A DNA stretch of 64,000 nucleotides from Pulveribacter suum (GCF_003013695.1 NZ_CP027792.1:1570501-1634500), one strand, 5' to 3'; counted from the first letter of the stretch, positions 18,086-26,369 are shown. The notes: generated from the letters alone by a model not told the origin. Numbers and translations are program-made.

Positions 18086-18236
18086 ACGGAGGGCTCTCGT
18101 CAGGCGCCTTGCGGCCGGGCCCCGGGCAGCGCGCGTTCTGCGGCGCGGTGCCAGCAAAGAACGGGTCGCTGCCGCAGGCGCGGGCCGCGCGGCAGGAGAA
18201 GATGGGATGCGTCGGTCGATCCCGAAGCGGGCGATT

Positions 18237-18508
18237 TTAGAGCGTGTCATGCACTTTTACGCGTCCGCGTTGGGTCTTTGCGCCAGTGATCGCAAGGCGC
18301 GTCGCGCCGGCAAGGCTGGCTGCCTTGCCAAGCGACGCAACGCCGCGAGCGCTGGCGCAAAGACCCAACCCTTCGGGAAAGCCGGGGAAAGGCCCGGCCA
18401 CTGCGTTGCCCAGCGCTTGCAGTATCCATACCGCGGCGCGCCGGGCGCCTTGTGGGCAGGCCTTTCCCCGGCTTTCGCGGGCACGTAAAAGTGCATGACA
18501 CGCTCTAA
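18237..18508. mobile_element. MITE-like nested palindromic element 1 (272 bp)
   Basis: Perfect 25-bp terminal inverted repeats at 18237-18261 and 18484-18508 (outer end TTAGAGCGTGTCATGCAC). Inside are two more inverted repeat pairs: TTGGGTCTTTGCGCCA at 18270-18285 with its complement at 18353-18368, and AAAGCCGGGGAAAGGCC at 18378-18394 with its complement at 18459-18475. An apical GGCAAGGC/GCCTTGCC hairpin sits within the first pair. There is no transposase gene. It fills the gap between the ribBA-like gene and the ferredoxin gene. Confidence 0.8.
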
Positions 18509-18517
18509 GCGCCCACC

Positions 18518-18814
18518 TCAAATCGACTGGGGAGCCAGGGTCACGTCGCTCGCCGGATAGGCCACGCAGGGCAGCACGCAGCCCTCGGCATGCTCCTCGG
18601 GCGTCAGGCCCGGCCAGTCCACGCGGTAGCGCACCTCGCCGGCCTCCAGCACGCCGATGCAGGTGCGGCAGGTGCCGTTGCGGCACGAGCTGGGCCAGTC
18701 GATGCCGCCTTGCTCCAGCGACAGCAGCAGCGGCTGCTCGGGCCAGGCGTCGCACTGCGTGCCGTCGTCGCCCACGCGGGCGATGAAGAAGGGCGGGGAG
18801 GCGGGGTGGGTCAT
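18518..18814 (-). CDS. 2Fe-2S ferredoxin-like protein
   Basis: Small plant-type ferredoxin of 98 aa. Cluster ligands follow the Cx4Cx2C pattern (Cys44, Cys49, Cys52 in SSCRNGTCRTCIG) with the fourth ligand Cys83 in VLPCVAYPASD. It is a soluble electron carrier; the partner enzyme is not next to it. The start ATG at 18812-18814 was chosen because the beta-grasp domain begins directly after it; an in-frame extension upstream runs through non-coding repeats. Its downstream end abuts MITE-like element 1. Confidence 0.85.
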   Translation of the reverse strand: MTHPASPPFFIARVGDDGTQCDAWPEQPLLLSLEQGGIDWPSSCRNGTCRTCIGVLEAGEVRYRVDWPGLTPEEHAEGCVLPCVAYPASDVTLAPQSI

Positions 18815-18837
18815 GGTGCGCTCGATGAATATGAATG

Positions 18838-18890
18838 AAAAACGGCTCCAGCGCTTGCTGGACAAGCGCTGGCAGCTATCAAAACAGAAG
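18838..18890. repeat. Short palindromic repeat copy
   Basis: CCAGCGCTTGCTGGACAAGC followed by GCTGGCAGCTATCAAAACAG: a near-canonical copy, self-complementary around CCAGCGCTTG / CAAGCGCTGG, in the region upstream of the ferredoxin gene. Confidence 0.85.
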
Positions 18891-18926
18891 CAACGCCGGC
18901 GCTCGGGCGGGTCGGCGCATGTGCCC

Positions 18927-19160
18927 AAAAAACAGGCAGTACAGCCGGTTGCCTTGCAGATCAAGCACTTGCGCGCGCCGTACAGCGGTTGTCCGAAGTT
19001 ATCCCCATGATTGTCCAACGCCGGGCGGGATAACCGGTTCATGCACTGCGTAAAAAACAGGCAGCGCGGTGCTTTTCCTTGCGAATCAACCACTTGCGCC
19101 GCCCATACAGCGCTGCGCCGCAGTTATCCACATGATTGTCCAGTGCCTTCAGGGATAACC
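18927..19160. repeat. Two tandem ~108-bp imperfect repeats with DnaA-box-like sites
   Basis: Copy A (18927-19034) and copy B (19052-19160) both start AAAAAACAGGCAG, share a GTTATCC-CATGATTGTCCA core and end GGATAACC. Copy B holds the perfect DnaA-box consensus TTATCCACA at 19124-19132; copy A has TTATCCCCA at 18999-19007. Each copy ends in an inverted TTATCC (GGATAA). Nothing codes in this 394-bp gap between the divergent ferredoxin and aminotransferase genes. Confidence 0.75.
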
Positions 19161-19208
19161 CCGGGCCGGCTTGCGCCGGCCCGCGCCGGGCTGGAACATG
19201 GCCGCTCT

Positions 19209-20111
19209 ATGGACCAGCACGACTACTCCCAAGGCGCCGCCTACGTTCGCGGCCAGTACCTGCCCATCGGCCAGGCCAGCATTCCGATCACCGACTGGGG
19301 CTTTTTGCGCTCCGACGCCACCTACGACGTGGTGACGGTGTGGGACGGCGCCTTCTTCCGCCTGGACGCGCACCTGGAGCGCTTCATGGCCAGCTGCCGG
19401 CGCTTTAGGCTGGACGCCGGCCTGTCGCCCGAGGCCATCGCCCAGGTGCTGGAGCAGTGCGTGTGCCTGTCCGGCCTGCGCGCGTCTTACGTGGAGATGA
19501 TCGTCACGCGCGGCCAGCCGCCCTGGGGCTCGCGCGACCCGCGCCAGGCGGTCAACCAGTTCTATGCCTTCGCCGTGCCCTTCGTGTGGATCGCGAGCGA
19601 GGCGCAGCGCAGGCAGGGCCTGCACCTGCAGGTCAGCGACGTGCAGCGCATCCCCGCCGCCAGCGTGGACCCGCGCGCCAAGAACTACCACTGGAACGAC
19701 CTGACCATGGGCCTGCTGGGCGCGCTGGACGCCGGCTTTGACACCGTGGTGCTGAGCGACGGGGCCGGCAACGTGGTCGAGGGGCCGGGCTTCAACGTCT
19801 TCTGTGTGGATGCGCAGGGCCGCATCGCCACGCCGGCCGAGGGCGTGCTGGAGGGCATCACCCGCCGCACGGTGATCGAGATGGCCGCCGCGCTGGGCCT
19901 GCCCCTGGCGCAGCGCGCGCTGCCCGCCGCCGAGCTGCGCGGCGCGCGCGAGGTATTTCTGTCCACCTCCGGCGGCGGCGTGCTGCCCGTCACGCGGGTG
20001 GACGGCGCCCCCGTGGGCGACGGCCAGGTCGGCCCCGTCACGCGCCGGCTGGTCGATACCTACTGGGCCTGGCACGGCGACGCGCGCTACAGCACGCCGG
20101 TGCGCTACTAG
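19209..20111 (+). CDS. Fold-type IV PLP aminotransferase (D-amino-acid / branched-chain type)
   Basis: Protein of 300 aa with the class IV signature. The Schiff-base lysine is Lys158 in RAKNYHWNDL; Glu191 in NVVEGPGFNVF contacts the pyridine nitrogen; the N-terminus has ITDWGFLRSDATYDVVTVWDG. D-amino-acid transaminase, branched-chain transaminase and 4-amino-4-deoxychorismate lyase share this fold, and the substrate cannot be assigned from sequence alone. The start at 19209 (MDQHDYSQG) is where conservation begins. The TAG stop at 20109-20111 shares its G with the first base of MITE-like element 2. Confidence 0.85.
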   Translation: MDQHDYSQGAAYVRGQYLPIGQASIPITDWGFLRSDATYDVVTVWDGAFFRLDAHLERFMASCRRFRLDAGLSPEAIAQVLEQCVCLSGLRASYVEMIVTRGQPPWGSRDPRQAVNQFYAFAVPFVWIASEAQRRQGLHLQVSDVQRIPAASVDPRAKNYHWNDLTMGLLGALDAGFDTVVLSDGAGNVVEGPGFNVFCVDAQGRIATPAEGVLEGITRRTVIEMAAALGLPLAQRALPAAELRGAREVFLSTSGGGVLPVTRVDGAPVGDGQVGPVTRRLVDTYWAWHGDARYSTPVRY

Positions 20112-20278
20112 GGAAGGCCTGCACAACTTCCTGCGGCGTCTGCCGGTGCAGCCCCGGGCGGATCGCTGCGTTGCTTTGCTTGCCCATAGCCAGCCGTGCT
20201 ATGGGGCCGCCAAAAGCGCCTTGCGCTCCCTCCCGAGCTGCACCGGCATCCATCCGCGAAGGTTGTGCAGGCCTTCCC
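20111..20278. mobile_element. MITE-like nested palindromic element 2 (168 bp)
   Basis: Perfect 17-bp terminal inverted repeats GGGAAGGCCTGCACAAC (20111-20127) and its complement (20262-20278). An inner pair TGCCGGTGCAGC (20141-20152) / GCTGCACCGGCA (20237-20248) and an apical CCCATAGC / GCTATGGG hairpin complete the nested fold. No coding capacity. It begins on the last base of the preceding stop codon. Confidence 0.78.
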
Positions 20279-20318
20279 AGGCGCTGGCGCCACGCCCTTC
20301 GCTGCATTGCAGCAAAAT

Positions 20319-20363
20319 CGCCCTCCAGCGCTTGCAGGACAAGCGCGGCAAGCTATTGTTTTT
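20319..20363. repeat. Short palindromic repeat copy
   Basis: CCTCCAGCGCTTGCAGGACA followed by AGCGCGGCAAGCTATTGTTT: a degenerate copy just upstream of the SDR gene at 20388, so its right end lies in the likely 5' leader of that gene. Confidence 0.75.
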
Positions 20364-20387
20364 GATATTTTTCAGGAGACTTCCCCC

Positions 20388-21302
20388 ATGACTCTCGACT
20401 TTGCGGGCCGCGTGGCCATCGTGACCGGCGCCGGCGGCGGCCTGGGGCGCCAGCACGCGCTGGCACTGGCCGCGCGCGGCGCCCGCGTGCTGGTCAACGA
20501 CCTGGGCGGCGCGGTGGACGGCAGCGGCTCGGGCGCCTCGGCCGCGCAGGCCGTGGCCGACGAGATCCGCGCCGCGGGCGGCGAGGCGCTGGCCAACAAC
20601 GCCTCGGTGACCGACTTCGACGCCGTGCTGGCCATGGTGCAGCAGGCCGTGGATGCCTGGGGCCGGGTGGACATCCTGGTCAACAACGCCGGCATCCTGC
20701 GCGACAAGTCGTTCGCCAAGATGGACATGGCCGACTTCGCCCTGGTGGTGCAGGTGCACCTGATGGGCGCTGCCTACTGTGCCAAGGCCGTCTGGCCGCA
20801 CATGCAGGCGCAGAACTACGGGCGCATCGTCATGACGACCTCGTCCACCGGCCTGTACGGCAACTTCGGCCAGGCCAACTACGGCGCGGCCAAGCTGGCG
20901 CAGGTGGGGCTGATGCAGACCCTGGCCATCGAAGGCGCCAAGCACGGCATCCATGTGAACGCGCTGGCGCCCACGGCCGCCACCCGCATGACCGAAGGCC
21001 TGATGCCCCAACAGGTGCTGGACGCCTTGAAGCCCGAAGCCGTGGTGCCCGCCATGCTGGTGCTGGCGCACGAGAGCGCGCCCACCCGCACCATCCTGTG
21101 CGCCGGCGCCGGCGCCTTCGAGGCCGCGCACATCACGCTGACCCAGGGCCTGCACCTGGGTGTGGGCCCGGACGTGCCCGAGCAGCTGGCCGCCCGCCTG
21201 GCCGAGGTGACCGACCGCGCCGGCGAGCAGGTGCCGCAAAGCGGCGCCGCCCAGGGCACGCACGAAGTGGGCCGCGCCATGGCGGCGCACGGCGCCCGCT
21301 AG
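20388..21302 (+). CDS. SDR family oxidoreductase, (3R)-hydroxyacyl-CoA dehydrogenase-like
   Basis: Short-chain dehydrogenase of 304 aa. NAD(P) motif TGAGGGLG near residues 13-20, the long loop NDLGGAVDGSGSGASAAQAV typical of the dehydrogenase unit of multifunctional beta-oxidation enzyme type 2, NNAG motif (LVNNAGILRDKSF), and the catalytic Ser-Tyr-Lys set in TTSSTGLYGNFGQANYGAAK. Family role: oxidises (3R)-hydroxyacyl-CoA to the 3-ketoacyl-CoA. The C-terminal 50 residues beyond the SDR core are Ala-rich. A CAGGAGA ribosome binding site lies upstream of the ATG. Confidence 0.85.
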   Translation: MTLDFAGRVAIVTGAGGGLGRQHALALAARGARVLVNDLGGAVDGSGSGASAAQAVADEIRAAGGEALANNASVTDFDAVLAMVQQAVDAWGRVDILVNNAGILRDKSFAKMDMADFALVVQVHLMGAAYCAKAVWPHMQAQNYGRIVMTTSSTGLYGNFGQANYGAAKLAQVGLMQTLAIEGAKHGIHVNALAPTAATRMTEGLMPQQVLDALKPEAVVPAMLVLAHESAPTRTILCAGAGAFEAAHITLTQGLHLGVGPDVPEQLAARLAEVTDRAGEQVPQSGAAQGTHEVGRAMAAHGAR

Positions 21303-21511
21303 CGGCCTGCCGCCTGCCGCCTGCCCGCGCGCCGGGCCGGGCAACCCCCTCTGCATCGCCCCTGACACGCCCGGCCCGTGCCGGCAGGGGGCGCAGGCAG
21401 TGCCCCGCCGCGGCGCTGGCGCTTGATCCAGCGCCCGGGCAGGGCACCGCCCGGCGTGCTAAGTTCCGGCCCCTTCATACGGCCCGCACGACAACAACAA
21501 GCGCCCACCCC

Positions 21512-23059
21512 ATGAGCACACTGCACCAGCGAATCGCTGCCCTGAGCGCAGACCGCCTGACCGGCATGCGCCGCGGCATCGAAAAGGAAGGGCTGCGCGT
21601 GCTGCCCACGGGCCACCTGGCGCTCACGCCGCATCCGGTGGCGCTGGGCTCGGCCCTGACCCACACGGCGATCACCACCGACTACAGCGAGTCGCAGCTG
21701 GAGCTGATCACCGGCGCCCGCACCACCGTGCAGCAGTGCCTGCAAGAGCTGACCGAACTGCACCAGTTCACGCACCGCGTGCTGGCGCAGCAGCAGCCCG
21801 GCGGCGAGCTGCTGTGGGCGTCCAGCATGCCCTGCCAGCTGCCGCCGGACGAGACCATCCCGCTGGGTCGCTACGGCGGCTCCAACGCCGGGCGCGCCAA
21901 GAGCGTGTATCGCATGGGCCTGGGCCACCGCTACGGCCGGCGCATGCAGACGATTTCGGGCATCCACTACAACTGGTCGCTGCCGGGCGTGGGCAGCGAC
22001 GAATACTTCGCGCTGATCCGCAACTTCCGCCGCAATGCCTTCGTGTTGCTGTACTTGTTCGGCGCCTCGCCCGCGCTGTGCCCGTGCTTCGTGCAGGGGC
22101 GCCAGCACAGCCTGCAGCCTTTGGAGAGCGCCGGCGGGGGTGCCGCCCGCGCCCTGTACCTGCCGCACGCCACGTCGCTGCGCATGGGCCGGCTGGGCTA
22201 CCAGAGCGAGGCCCAGGCCAGCCTGCGCGTGAGCTACAACGGCCTGCAGGGCTACGCCGACTCGCTGCACGAAGCGCTGACCAAGCCCTATCCCGCCTAC
22301 GAGGCCATCGGCCTGCGCAGCTTAGGGGGCGACTACAACCAGCTGGGCACCAGCCTGCTGCAGATCGAAAACGAGTTCTACGGCACCATCCGCCCCAAGC
22401 GCACCGTCCAAAGCGGCGAGCGCCCGCTGCACGCCCTGCGCGAGCGCGGCGTGGAATACGTCGAAGTGCGCCTGATGGACCTGGACCCCTTCGTGCCCGT
22501 GGGCATCACGGCCCAGACCATGCGCCTGCTGGACGTGTTTTTGCTGCACTGCCTGCTGACCGACAGCCCGCCGGACACGCCCGAAGAAATCGCCGTGCTG
22601 AAGCACAACCAGCAGCTGACGGCCGAGCGCGGGCGCGAGCCCGGGCTGACGCTGTCGCGCAATGGCGCCCAGGTGCCGCTGGTGGAGTGGGGCGACCAGG
22701 TGCTGGCCGAGTGCGAGCCCATCGCCCAGGCGCTGGACGCCGCCCACGGCAGCGGCGACTACGCCCAGGCCCTGGCGGCGGCCCGTGCCACCCTGACCAG
22801 CCCCGAGGCCACGCCGTCGGCGCACGTGCTGTCCGAGCTGGTGCAGCAGCACGAGAGCGACTTCACCGCCTTCGCGCTGGACCATTCGCGCACCTCGCGC
22901 GACGTGCTGCTGGCCCAGCCCTGGACCGAGGCGCAGCAGCAGCGCTACCTGGCCCTGGCCGAGCAATCCCTGGCCGACCAGCGCGCCATCGAGGTGGCCG
23001 ACAGCCTGCCGTTCGAGGACTGGCGCGAGCGCTTCATGGCCGTCGAGCAGCTGGGCTGA
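21512..23059 (+). CDS. gshA: Glutamate-cysteine ligase (E. coli type)
   Basis: GshA of 515 aa, about the length of E. coli GshA (518). Conserved segments include RRGIEKEGLRV at the N-terminus, TDYSESQLELITG, LWASSMPCQLP, GRYGGSNAGRAKSVYRMGLGHRYGRRMQTISGIHYNWSLP, and EYVEVRLMDLDPFVPVGI. It performs the ATP-dependent first step of glutathione synthesis in the cytosol. The start ATG at 21512 follows a GC-rich 209-bp gap with no recognisable signal. gshB is not adjacent. A hairpin terminator follows at 23069. Confidence 0.96.
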   Translation: MSTLHQRIAALSADRLTGMRRGIEKEGLRVLPTGHLALTPHPVALGSALTHTAITTDYSESQLELITGARTTVQQCLQELTELHQFTHRVLAQQQPGGELLWASSMPCQLPPDETIPLGRYGGSNAGRAKSVYRMGLGHRYGRRMQTISGIHYNWSLPGVGSDEYFALIRNFRRNAFVLLYLFGASPALCPCFVQGRQHSLQPLESAGGGAARALYLPHATSLRMGRLGYQSEAQASLRVSYNGLQGYADSLHEALTKPYPAYEAIGLRSLGGDYNQLGTSLLQIENEFYGTIRPKRTVQSGERPLHALRERGVEYVEVRLMDLDPFVPVGITAQTMRLLDVFLLHCLLTDSPPDTPEEIAVLKHNQQLTAERGREPGLTLSRNGAQVPLVEWGDQVLAECEPIAQALDAAHGSGDYAQALAAARATLTSPEATPSAHVLSELVQQHESDFTAFALDHSRTSRDVLLAQPWTEAQQQRYLALAEQSLADQRAIEVADSLPFEDWRERFMAVEQLG

Positions 23060-23068
23060 GCGTGCACT

Positions 23069-23097
23069 GGGTTTGAGGTCTTTTTGGCCTCAAACCC
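23069..23097. terminator. Terminator hairpin after gshA
   Basis: A 10-bp stem GGGTTTGAGG / CCTCAAACCC with loop TCTTTTTGG, 9 bp after the gshA stop, between convergent genes. It forms the left part of a short palindromic repeat copy. Confidence 0.6.
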
Positions 23098-23130
23098 TTG
23101 CCATTCAAGCGCTGACAGCTATGCTTTTTG
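23098..23130. repeat. Short palindromic repeat copy
   Basis: TTGCCATTCAAGCGCTGACAGCTATGCTTTTT: a half copy whose AGCTA supplies the TAG stop of the ThDP enzyme gene (23119-23121, complement). Confidence 0.75.
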
Positions 23131-24828
23131 AAGCCGCTGCAGCGCTGCGGCGCGCATCCCGTCCAGCGTGCCCGTGGGTGTGATGGCCTGCGGGTCGATC
23201 AGGCAGTGCAGCACGCTGGGCAGGCCGCTGGCGCGCGCCCGCGCCAGGGCCGGCGCGAAATCCTCCGTGCGCTCCACCCGCTCGCCGTGCCCGCCGAAGG
23301 CCTGGGCGTAGGCCTTGAAGTCGGGGTTCTTCAGCTGCGTGGCGCTGATGCGGCCGGGGTATTCGCGCTCCTGGTGCATGCGGATGGTGCCGTACATGGC
23401 GTTGTCCAGCAGCACCACGATGAGGGGCAGCCCGTACTGCACGGCGGTGGCGAACTCCTGGCCGTGCATCAGAAAGTCGCCGTCGCCGGCGAAGACCACC
23501 ACCTCGCGCTGCGGCCACAGCCGCTTGGCCGCCACGCCGGCCGGCAGGCCGTAGCCCATCGAGCCGCAGGTGGGCGCCAGCTGGCTGCCGTAGGTGGTGA
23601 ACCGCCAGAAGCGGTGCACCCAGGTGGCGAAGTTGCCCGCGCCGTTGCACAGGATGGCATCGGGGGGCAGCACCTCGCGCAGGTGCTGCATCACCGCGCC
23701 CATCTGCAGGCTGCCGGGGATGCGGATGGGGGCCGGGTCGCTCCAGGCCAGGTATTCGGCGCGGGCGGCCTGGGTGTGGGCGGCCCAGCGCGGCGCGCCC
23801 TGGGGCTGCAGGCCGGTCAGCGCCGTGGCCATGGCCTGCGGCGTGGCGTGGATGGCCTGCGCGGGGCGGTACAGCCGGCCCAGCTCGTCCGCGTCGGCAT
23901 GCACGTGCACCAGGGGCTGCGTGGGCACGGGAATGTCCAGCAGCTCGTAGCCTTGCGAAGGCACCTCGGACAGCCGCCCGCCCAGCAGCAGCACCAGGTC
24001 GCTGGCGCGGATGCGTGCCAGCAGCTGGGGGTTGGCGCCCAGGCCCAGGTCGCCGGCGTAGCTGTCGTGGTTGGCGGGGAACAGCATCTGCCGCCGGAAC
24101 GAGCAGTACACCGGCAGCTGCCACGCGCCGGCAAAGGCCGTCACATCGCGCACTGCCTGGTCTGACCAGCGGCTGCCGCCCAGGATGACCACCGGCCGCT
24201 CGGCCGCCTGCAGCCGCGCCGCCAGCTCCTGCAGCGCGGGGGCGCCGGGGTAGGTCTCGGGCACGGTGTAGGGCAGGGCGTCGGCCGTCTGCACGGCGTC
24301 GGTCAGCATGTCCTCGGGCAGGGCGACCACCACCGGGCCGGGCCGGCCCGAGGTGGCGACGTGAAAGGCGCGCGACACCAGCTCGGGCAGGCGCCGCGCG
24401 TCGTCGATCTGCACCACCCACTTGGCCATGGTGCCGAAGACGGCGCCGTAATCGATCTCCTGAAACGCCTCGCGCCCCAGCGCGCCGCGCGCCACCTGGC
24501 CCACGAAGACGATCAGCGGCGTCGAGTCCTGCTGGGCAATGTGGATGCCCGCCGACGCATTCGTCACCCCCGGCCCGCGCGTGACGAAGCAGATGCCCGG
24601 CCGCCCGGTCAGCTTGCCCTGCGCCTCGGCCATCATGGCCGCGCCGCCTTCCTGGCGGCACACGGTGACGGCAATGCTGGCGTCGTGCAGGGCGTCGAGG
24701 ACGGCGAGGTAGCTTTCGCCAGGGACGCAGAAGAGCTGCTGGACGCCGTGCAGGAGGAGTTGCTGGACGAGGATTTGGCCGCCTGTGCGGGCGGCGGGGG
24801 CGGGGGTGTTGTGCGGCTGGGTGGTCAT
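23119..24828 (-). CDS. Thiamine diphosphate-dependent enzyme (acetolactate synthase-like)
   Basis: ThDP enzyme of 569 aa in the acetohydroxyacid synthase/oxalyl-CoA decarboxylase/benzoylformate decarboxylase superfamily. The catalytic glutamate is in TVCRQEGGAAMMAEAQGKLTG; the central FAD/Rossmann-like domain covers about 195-330; the ThDP-Mg motif is AGDGDFLMHGQEFATAVQYG ending in LLDNAMYGT. It lacks a neighbouring ilvN or ilvC, so it is probably not the biosynthetic AHAS; a catabolic 2-keto acid decarboxylase or carboligase is more likely. Substrate unknown. Its stop codon is formed by a dispersed palindrome. Confidence 0.82.
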   Translation of the reverse strand: MTTQPHNTPAPAARTGGQILVQQLLLHGVQQLFCVPGESYLAVLDALHDASIAVTVCRQEGGAAMMAEAQGKLTGRPGICFVTRGPGVTNASAGIHIAQQDSTPLIVFVGQVARGALGREAFQEIDYGAVFGTMAKWVVQIDDARRLPELVSRAFHVATSGRPGPVVVALPEDMLTDAVQTADALPYTVPETYPGAPALQELAARLQAAERPVVILGGSRWSDQAVRDVTAFAGAWQLPVYCSFRRQMLFPANHDSYAGDLGLGANPQLLARIRASDLVLLLGGRLSEVPSQGYELLDIPVPTQPLVHVHADADELGRLYRPAQAIHATPQAMATALTGLQPQGAPRWAAHTQAARAEYLAWSDPAPIRIPGSLQMGAVMQHLREVLPPDAILCNGAGNFATWVHRFWRFTTYGSQLAPTCGSMGYGLPAGVAAKRLWPQREVVVFAGDGDFLMHGQEFATAVQYGLPLIVVLLDNAMYGTIRMHQEREYPGRISATQLKNPDFKAYAQAFGGHGERVERTEDFAPALARARASGLPSVLHCLIDPQAITPTGTLDGMRAAALQRLQKA

Positions 24829-24925
24829 GGGTGAGCTGAGAGAGGAAAGCCGTGACTATCCCGCAGGGAGGGAGCTCCGCTGGCGGGGGCGGCGGTGTGG
24901 GGCGAGGTGCTTGCTGAGTTAAGAG

Positions 24926-24980
24926 TCAAATTGGCCTCCAAATCTTGCTTGGTAAGCGCTGGCAGCTATCCTTTTGGGAG
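24926..24980. repeat. Short palindromic repeat copy
   Basis: TCAAATTGGCCTCCAAATCT followed by TGGTAAGCGCTGGCAGCTAT and CCTTTTGGG. It marks the junction between GC-rich DNA on the left and the AT-richer islet on the right. Confidence 0.8.
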
Positions 24981-25124
24981 AAAGTCCGGAGGTCGGGAAA
25001 ATCGCAAACAATGATCGAAGCTGGACGCTGATTCTTCAGATTCAAATTTCCCGTGTTGGCGGCCGTTAGAACGTGGGCGTAATTGTTGCTATATTGGGGC
25101 TGAAGAAAACATGTAAAGTAACGC

Positions 25125-26330
25125 ATGATCACTTGCTATCTAGATTCACAAGACTACTCAACGCTTACAGATCCCAAGCTAGATAATCTTGAACGCCGCC
25201 AGATCAAGGAGGATTTACTCCACTTGTCACGCTCCAGGCAAGTGCGTTTCGCATTTTCGGCCGCCGTAGTATGTGAATCGGTTGCCTTAACGGTAGATGC
25301 TGCCCATCTTGCCGAACTAAAAGCGGAGTTGCTTGGCGAACTTTGTGGTTCAAATGCGTTGGTTTCATTCGATCGGCTGATAGGTGCGGAAATAGACGCG
25401 CTTTCGCGCAGATCCACTCCGCCAAGAGATATATTTGACCAGCGTGGTAGGTGGTTTCCAGATATTCTCATCGATGAAACGCCAATGCAACTATGGGAGA
25501 AGATGCGTGAGTTGGCTGAGGAAGAAATGAAGGTGATGGGGCTTTCGCGCCAGGAGCGTCGGGTGAAGGCGCGGGCACTTATAAAGAACGGTAAGCCGCG
25601 TCAGATTCTGATTTCGCAGTTGACTCAGCAAGATCAAAAAAACGTTTTTATAGTGGAATTAATGAAGAAGTATCCCATGCGTCCTGAAAGTGCGGAAGTC
25701 ATGGGGCTGTATATGTTGGGCCAGGCAACGGAGAAAGACTTCAGTGAAGCATTGATGAATAGTCTCACGGATCCGCGTTGGATGATGAAGTGGTTCACAA
25801 CCCAGCATGCGCTATCCAGTCCGATTGCAGATATGGTTCGCAAGCCTGGACGAGAGCTTGGCCAAGCAATGCGGTCACTGGCGGAAATTTCTGCGCAGTG
25901 GGCGACGGAGCTGCGGGAAGCTGGTCTCGATACTGATCCGACGGGCAAGCGCGGCGAAATTGCTTTGCGCTGGCAGGAGATGGAAGAACGGCAAATTATT
26001 GCCATAACACGGCGAATGGCTAGTGCAATGGGTTTTGGTTTGGGTGATTTTGAAGGGAGGGACGTTAAGAGGTGCTGCCTTGGAATCTCAGCAGGCGTTA
26101 GGTCGTTGTACTCATCCGTTTGGGCGAATGTTGGGGAAGGGCGAATAGAGGAAATTAGCGATAGTCAGCCTGTAGACGCGTTGCATGCCTTCTACGCACC
26201 CTATGTCAAGGTTTTCAGAGCCGATCGATTTATGGCGCCGCATATACAGAAACAAGTGAGAAGCGCAGGGACAATCGTGGTTTCACGACTTTCGCAGCTA
26301 GTGGAAACTCTTGAGAAACAAATTCGCTAA
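25125..26330 (+). CDS. Uncharacterised protein with possible PIN-like nuclease ends
   Basis: Protein of 401 aa that I do not recognise as a named family. The N-terminus MITCYLDSQDYSTLTD resembles the first strand and acidic residue of PIN-like RNases, and the C-terminus DALHAFYAPYVKVFRADRFM resembles their last motif (Asp-x-x-His ... Tyr-Val-x-x-Phe-x-x-Asp), with a long helical insert between. No membrane segment or signal peptide. The DNA is clearly AT-richer (about half GC) and has rarer codons (AGA, ATA, TTA, CTA) than all neighbours, which suggests horizontal acquisition. No antitoxin or partner gene is next to it. A stand-alone toxin or defence nuclease is a guess. Confidence 0.6.
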   Translation: MITCYLDSQDYSTLTDPKLDNLERRQIKEDLLHLSRSRQVRFAFSAAVVCESVALTVDAAHLAELKAELLGELCGSNALVSFDRLIGAEIDALSRRSTPPRDIFDQRGRWFPDILIDETPMQLWEKMRELAEEEMKVMGLSRQERRVKARALIKNGKPRQILISQLTQQDQKNVFIVELMKKYPMRPESAEVMGLYMLGQATEKDFSEALMNSLTDPRWMMKWFTTQHALSSPIADMVRKPGRELGQAMRSLAEISAQWATELREAGLDTDPTGKRGEIALRWQEMEERQIIAITRRMASAMGFGLGDFEGRDVKRCCLGISAGVRSLYSSVWANVGEGRIEEISDSQPVDALHAFYAPYVKVFRADRFMAPHIQKQVRSAGTIVVSRLSQLVETLEKQIR

Positions 26331-26369
26331 TTGGCCGCCGGCTTCGGGCCTAAGCTACCAGACGTTTCA

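Noticed and set aside
18086..18236. Possible FMN riboswitch upstream of the ribBA-like gene
   Set aside because: The conserved RFN-element segments are absent from the minus strand of this leader.
18243..18501. Several short open frames inside MITE-like element 1
   Set aside because: The same ends read as MHFYV- or MSCTFT-type starts on both strands because of the inverted repeats; products are low-complexity and unlike known proteins.
18999..19160. Chromosomal replication origin
   Set aside because: DnaA-box-like sites exist, but there is no AT-rich unwinding region and no dnaA, dnaN, gidA or parAB neighbours.
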